From: Chloroflexota bacterium
GTDB taxonomy: Bacteria > Chloroflexota > Dehalococcoidia > Lucifugimonadales > Lucifugimonadaceae
NCBI GenBank assembly: GCA_002712125.1
Contig: PASL01000008.1
Coordinates: forward strand, 1-8,628
Length of the DNA: 8,628 nucleotides
Direction of reading: 5' to 3'
Below the pieces are notes generated by a model. That model was not told where the DNA came from. It did no database searches and saw nothing but the letters and a program-made list of their open reading frames with translations. Shown here in pieces: positions 6,181-8,628 of the stretch (position 1 is the first letter of the stretch; every line of letters begins with the position of its first letter). The position numbers and the translations under genes were made by a program.

Positions 6181-7414
6181 AGATCTTCCCGAAGACTAAG
6201 CTAGAGTTATGACCCCCAAAGCCTAAAGAATTCGTCATAACTTTTGAAATATTTGATTCTATAGATTGATTAGGGACATAGTTCAAGTCACAATCAGGGT
6301 CTGGGTTTTCATAATTGATTGTTGGCGGTATAACTGAATTATTAATAACTAAGATACTTATTACAGATTCAATTGCACCAGCTGCACCGAGAAGATGGCC
6401 GGTCATTGATTTGGTTGAACTAATGGGCATTTTATATGCATGCTCACCAAATGTGTTTTTAATACTAATAGTTTCAAATTTATCATTCAGTGGAGTTGAA
6501 GTTCCATGAGCATTTACATAATCTATTTCATTTATATTTGTCTTGCTAGCCGATAGAGCCATTTGCATAGCTCTACTTGCTCCTTCACCTTCAGGATGAG
6601 GTTGAGTTACATGATGAGCATCACTTGATGCTCCGTACCCCAGTAATTCAGCAATAACGTTTGCATTCCTTTTTGATGCATGTTCTTCAGATTCAAGTAT
6701 AACTATTCCAGCGCCTTCTCCAAGAACAAAACCATCTCGCTCTTTATCAAATGGCCTAGAAGCAGATTTTGGATTATCATTTTTTGTAGAAAGGGCCATG
6801 CAAGAGTTAAATCCAGCTATTCCTATTGGACATACTGCAGCTTCTGTCCCTCCAGCTATAGCAACATCAATAACTCCTCGTCTAATCATTTCATATGCCT
6901 CGCCGATTGAATCTGCTCCAGTGGCGCATGCAGAAACTGTAGAAAAATTTGGTCCCTTGGCACCTAGCATCATTGAAACTTGGCCTGAAGCCATATCACC
7001 AAGCATCATTGGTACAAGAAAAGGACTAACTCTTTTTGGGCCACGATTTAGCATTACTTTATGTTGGTCAGTGATAGTGATAATACCTCCAACACCGCTA
7101 CCAATTAGTACACCTATTCTAGTCGCATCCTCATTTTGAATATCTAAACCAGAATGATTTACTGCTTCTTTAGATGCAACGCATGCAAACTGAGCAAACC
7201 TATCTAATCTCTTAGATTCTTTACGCCCTAAAATTTCACTAGGGTTAAATTCCTTGACTTCTGCAGCAATTTTAGTTTCAAAACCTTCAGGGTCGAAAGA
7301 TTTTATATAATCAATTCCTGATTTACCATTAATTAGATTATTCCACGTTATATCAACTTGATTACCTATTGGAGTGACAAGGCCTAAGCCAGTGACCATT
7401 ACTTTTTTTGACAT
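6179..7414 (-). CDS. fabF: 3-oxoacyl-[acyl-carrier-protein] synthase II (FabF)
   Basis: FabF condenses malonyl-ACP with a growing acyl-ACP in the elongation cycle of type II fatty acid synthesis in the cytoplasm. The 411-residue length is typical. The thiolase-fold active site is complete: nucleophile Cys163 (VSACATGADSIGEA), His303 (NAHGTSTPLND), Lys335 (STKSMTGHLLGAAG) and His340. The C-terminal gating loop GFGGHN (398-403) is present, and the N-terminus VMVTGLGLVTPIG is the standard first strand. The Cys-His-His triad separates it from FabH (Cys-His-Asn). FabF rather than FabB is supported by overall pattern, though the two differ subtly. The ATG at 7414 is preceded by GGAGA with a 7-base gap. 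It is the first gene of an apparent fabF-recJ transcript driven by an extended -10 promoter at 7446-7454. It is not beside acpP or other fab genes here, unlike in many bacteria. Confidence 0.96.
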   Translation of the reverse strand: MSKKVMVTGLGLVTPIGNQVDITWNNLINGKSGIDYIKSFDPEGFETKIAAEVKEFNPSEILGRKESKRLDRFAQFACVASKEAVNHSGLDIQNEDATRIGVLIGSGVGGIITITDQHKVMLNRGPKRVSPFLVPMMLGDMASGQVSMMLGAKGPNFSTVSACATGADSIGEAYEMIRRGVIDVAIAGGTEAAVCPIGIAGFNSCMALSTKNDNPKSASRPFDKERDGFVLGEGAGIVILESEEHASKRNANVIAELLGYGASSDAHHVTQPHPEGEGASRAMQMALSASKTNINEIDYVNAHGTSTPLNDKFETISIKNTFGEHAYKMPISSTKSMTGHLLGAAGAIESVISILVINNSVIPPTINYENPDPDCDLNYVPNQSIESNISKVMTNSLGFGGHNSSLVFGKI

Positions 7415-7421
7415 TAATTTT

Positions 7422-7426
7422 TCTCC
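7422..7426 (-). promoter_or_regulatory. Ribosome binding site of fabF
   Basis: GGAGA on the minus strand lies 7 bases upstream of the ATG at 7414, a normal spacing that supports this start. Confidence 0.65.
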
Positions 7427-7445
7427 ATATAAAATTTATAATTTG

Positions 7446-7454
7446 AGTATAACA
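7446..7454 (-). promoter_or_regulatory. Putative extended -10 promoter of fabF-recJ
   Basis: Read on the minus strand the sequence is TGTTATACT, which fits the TGn-TATAAT extended -10 consensus with one mismatch. Transcription would start near 7440, giving a leader of about 25 bases containing the GGAGA ribosome site. No good -35 is found at 16-18 bases, which extended -10 promoters can tolerate. TTGGAA occurs further in (7469-7464) but only 12 bases away. Confidence 0.45.
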
Positions 7455-7501
7455 ATTATTAATTTCCAATTCTCTAATAGATTTATACTAATTTAATTCT
7501 T

Positions 7502-7507
7502 TATAAT
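7502..7507 (+). promoter_or_regulatory. Putative -10 box of the mtaB-like gene
   Basis: An exact TATAAT lies 30 bases before the ATG at 7538, predicting a leader of about 24 bases. The -35 position holds only a weak TAGATT-like sequence (18-base spacer). The surrounding region is very AT-rich, so chance matches are likely, but the position between two divergent genes fits. Confidence 0.4.
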
Positions 7508-7537
7508 AAAAATTTATAACAAAAAACTTTTAATCGT

Positions 7538-8628
7538 ATGAAATTTTTAATTGAAACTCATGGATGTAAACTAAATACTGCTGATAGCCAAGCAATCTCA
7601 AATCAACTGATAAACAACGGATATCAGTTGTCTAAGTCTTCAGATACTCCTGATTTGTTTATATTAAACTCATGTACTGTTACTCATGTAGCGGATAAAA
7701 AAGCTAGACAAGCATTAAATAGGGCAAGAAGGCAATTTCCAAAAGCATTAGTTGTTGCTGCTGGTTGCTATCCTGAAAAATCTTATGAAGATCTAGATCA
7801 AATGTCATCTGTAGACTTGGTAGTTCCAAACACAAAAAAAAATGAATTGGTCTCAATAATTTCATCTGCTCTTGGGCATGAAGAAGTTAATAATATTGAA
7901 AAAAGTATAAATTTCAATCAAGATGTATTGCTTGGTAGAACTAGAGCTTCTATAAAAATTCAGGAGGGATGTGACCAAGTATGTGCCTACTGTATTGTAC
8001 CTAAGGTTAGAGGAAGGGAAAGAAGCATATCTAAGGAAAAAATTATAAATAATATTAATTTTTTTGTAGATAAAGGTTGCCCTGAAATAATTCTAACTGG
8101 AACTCAGTTAGGATCATATGGTTTTGATTTAGAAAATACGAGTTTGACTGACTTGATTAAATCTATTTTAAATTATACTGATGTTAAGAGACTAAGAATT
8201 TCTTCTATTCAGCCATCAGAATTTTCCGAAGAATTATTATCACTCTGGAATAACGAAGGAAAGGGCAGGCTATGCCAGCATTTTCACATACCTCTGCAAA
8301 GTGGAAGCAATAAAATATTAAAAGCGATGAGAAGAACTTATACTAAAAATGAATTTATCCAGCGTTGCGAGATGGTTAAGATGCAGGTGCCTGACTCTTC
8401 TATAACTACTGATATTATATGTGGTTTTCCTGGAGAAGATGATTATAGTCACAAAGAAACAAAAGAAACTATAGAAAAAATAGTTCTTTCAGATGCACAT
8501 GTTTTTTCTTACTCTATGCGAGAAGGGACCTCAGCATTTTTCTTGAAAAATCAAGTTGACCCAAAAATAAAATCAAAGCGTTCAGCTGAATTAAGGGATA
8601 TTATTCAAAAGAAATTTATTAAATTCCG
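7538..8628 (+). CDS. mtaB: tRNA methylthiotransferase, MtaB type (MiaB-like radical SAM), C-terminus cut by the window edge
   Basis: This radical-SAM enzyme family adds a methylthio group to position 2 of modified A37 in tRNA; the MtaB subgroup acts on t6A37 to give ms2t6A. The first 363 residues are visible without a break. The N-terminal methylthiotransferase domain has its three cluster cysteines at Cys10 (HGCKLN), Cys46 (NSCTVT) and Cys77 (AAGCYPE). The radical-SAM motif C-x3-C-x2-C is Cys145, Cys149, Cys152 (EGCDQVCAYCIVP). Further family blocks are LTGTQLGSYG (186-195), ISSIQPSEF (221-229), HIPLQSGSNKILKAMRRTY (250-268) and TTDIICGFPGE (290-300). The TRAM RNA-binding end lies beyond the window. 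The HGCK-LN start and CAYCIVP with R-G-R-E-R-S after it favour MtaB over MiaB or RimO, but a tree is needed. The ATG at 7538 has no visible Shine-Dalgarno sequence. It is divergent from fabF, 123 bases away. Confidence 0.9.
   Translation, partial: MKFLIETHGCKLNTADSQAISNQLINNGYQLSKSSDTPDLFILNSCTVTHVADKKARQALNRARRQFPKALVVAAGCYPEKSYEDLDQMSSVDLVVPNTKKNELVSIISSALGHEEVNNIEKSINFNQDVLLGRTRASIKIQEGCDQVCAYCIVPKVRGRERSISKEKIINNINFFVDKGCPEIILTGTQLGSYGFDLENTSLTDLIKSILNYTDVKRLRISSIQPSEFSEELLSLWNNEGKGRLCQHFHIPLQSGSNKILKAMRRTYTKNEFIQRCEMVKMQVPDSSITTDIICGFPGEDDYSHKETKETIEKIVLSDAHVFSYSMREGTSAFFLKNQVDPKIKSKRSAELRDIIQKKFIKF

Noticed and set aside
6798..7139. A 113-codon open frame on the plus strand inside fabF
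   Set aside because: It is antisense to the conserved core of fabF, its protein has no recognisable domain, and it has no ribosome site; it is a by-product of fabF codon use.
7441..7470. Fatty-acid regulator (FabT/FapR-like) operator at the fabF promoter
   Set aside because: Only a weak inverted repeat (ATTTG...CAATT) around the -10 is visible and it does not match the known palindromes; AT-richness explains it.

Overview
The window is AT-rich (roughly 30% G+C by eye) bacterial chromosome with tightly packed housekeeping genes. It holds eight protein-coding genes, two of them cut by the window edges. I see no RNA gene, insertion sequence, CRISPR array or prophage module, and no gap between genes exceeds about 125 bases. 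The gene set (UvrC, a XerC/D recombinase, a cytidylate-kinase-like protein, Lgt, RecJ, FabF, an MtaB-type tRNA methylthiotransferase) is core bacterial. The Lgt variant, the FabF sequence and the kinase-like protein lacking a P-loop lysine made me think of a low-GC, streamlined marine Chloroflexota (Dehalococcoidia/SAR202-like). That is inference from memory of the families, not a demonstrated assignment.

Layout: (1) Bases 1-3511, minus strand: an apparent four-gene operon read xerD-like -> cytidylate-kinase-like -> 89-residue single-membrane-segment protein -> uvrC, with gaps of 10 and 9 bases and then a 4-base stop/start overlap. uvrC runs off the left edge after its RNase H-like nuclease domain. 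(2) Bases 3512-3584: a 73-base divergent promoter region. (3) Bases 3585-4400, plus strand: lgt, lipoprotein diacylglyceryl transferase, alone. (4) Bases 4401-4467: a short convergent junction without a convincing terminator hairpin. (5) Bases 4468-7414, minus strand: fabF -> recJ, 7 bases apart, probably one transcript. (6) Bases 7415-7537: a second divergent promoter region, with an extended -10 for fabF and a consensus TATAAT for the tRNA-modification gene. (7) Base 7538 to the right edge, plus strand: mtaB-like methylthiotransferase, lacking only its C-terminal part.

Functionally the window mixes DNA maintenance (UvrC nucleotide excision, RecJ 5'-3' single-strand exonuclease, Xer chromosome-dimer resolution), envelope and lipid synthesis (Lgt, FabF) and tRNA modification (MtaB). 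The tight spacing suggests co-transcription rather than a dedicated pathway. Three of the seven visible starts are TTG, each decided by frame or ribosome-site evidence. I found no sign of a novel multi-gene system. The least explained items are the small tail-anchored protein coupled to uvrC and the kinase-like protein with the degenerate P-loop.
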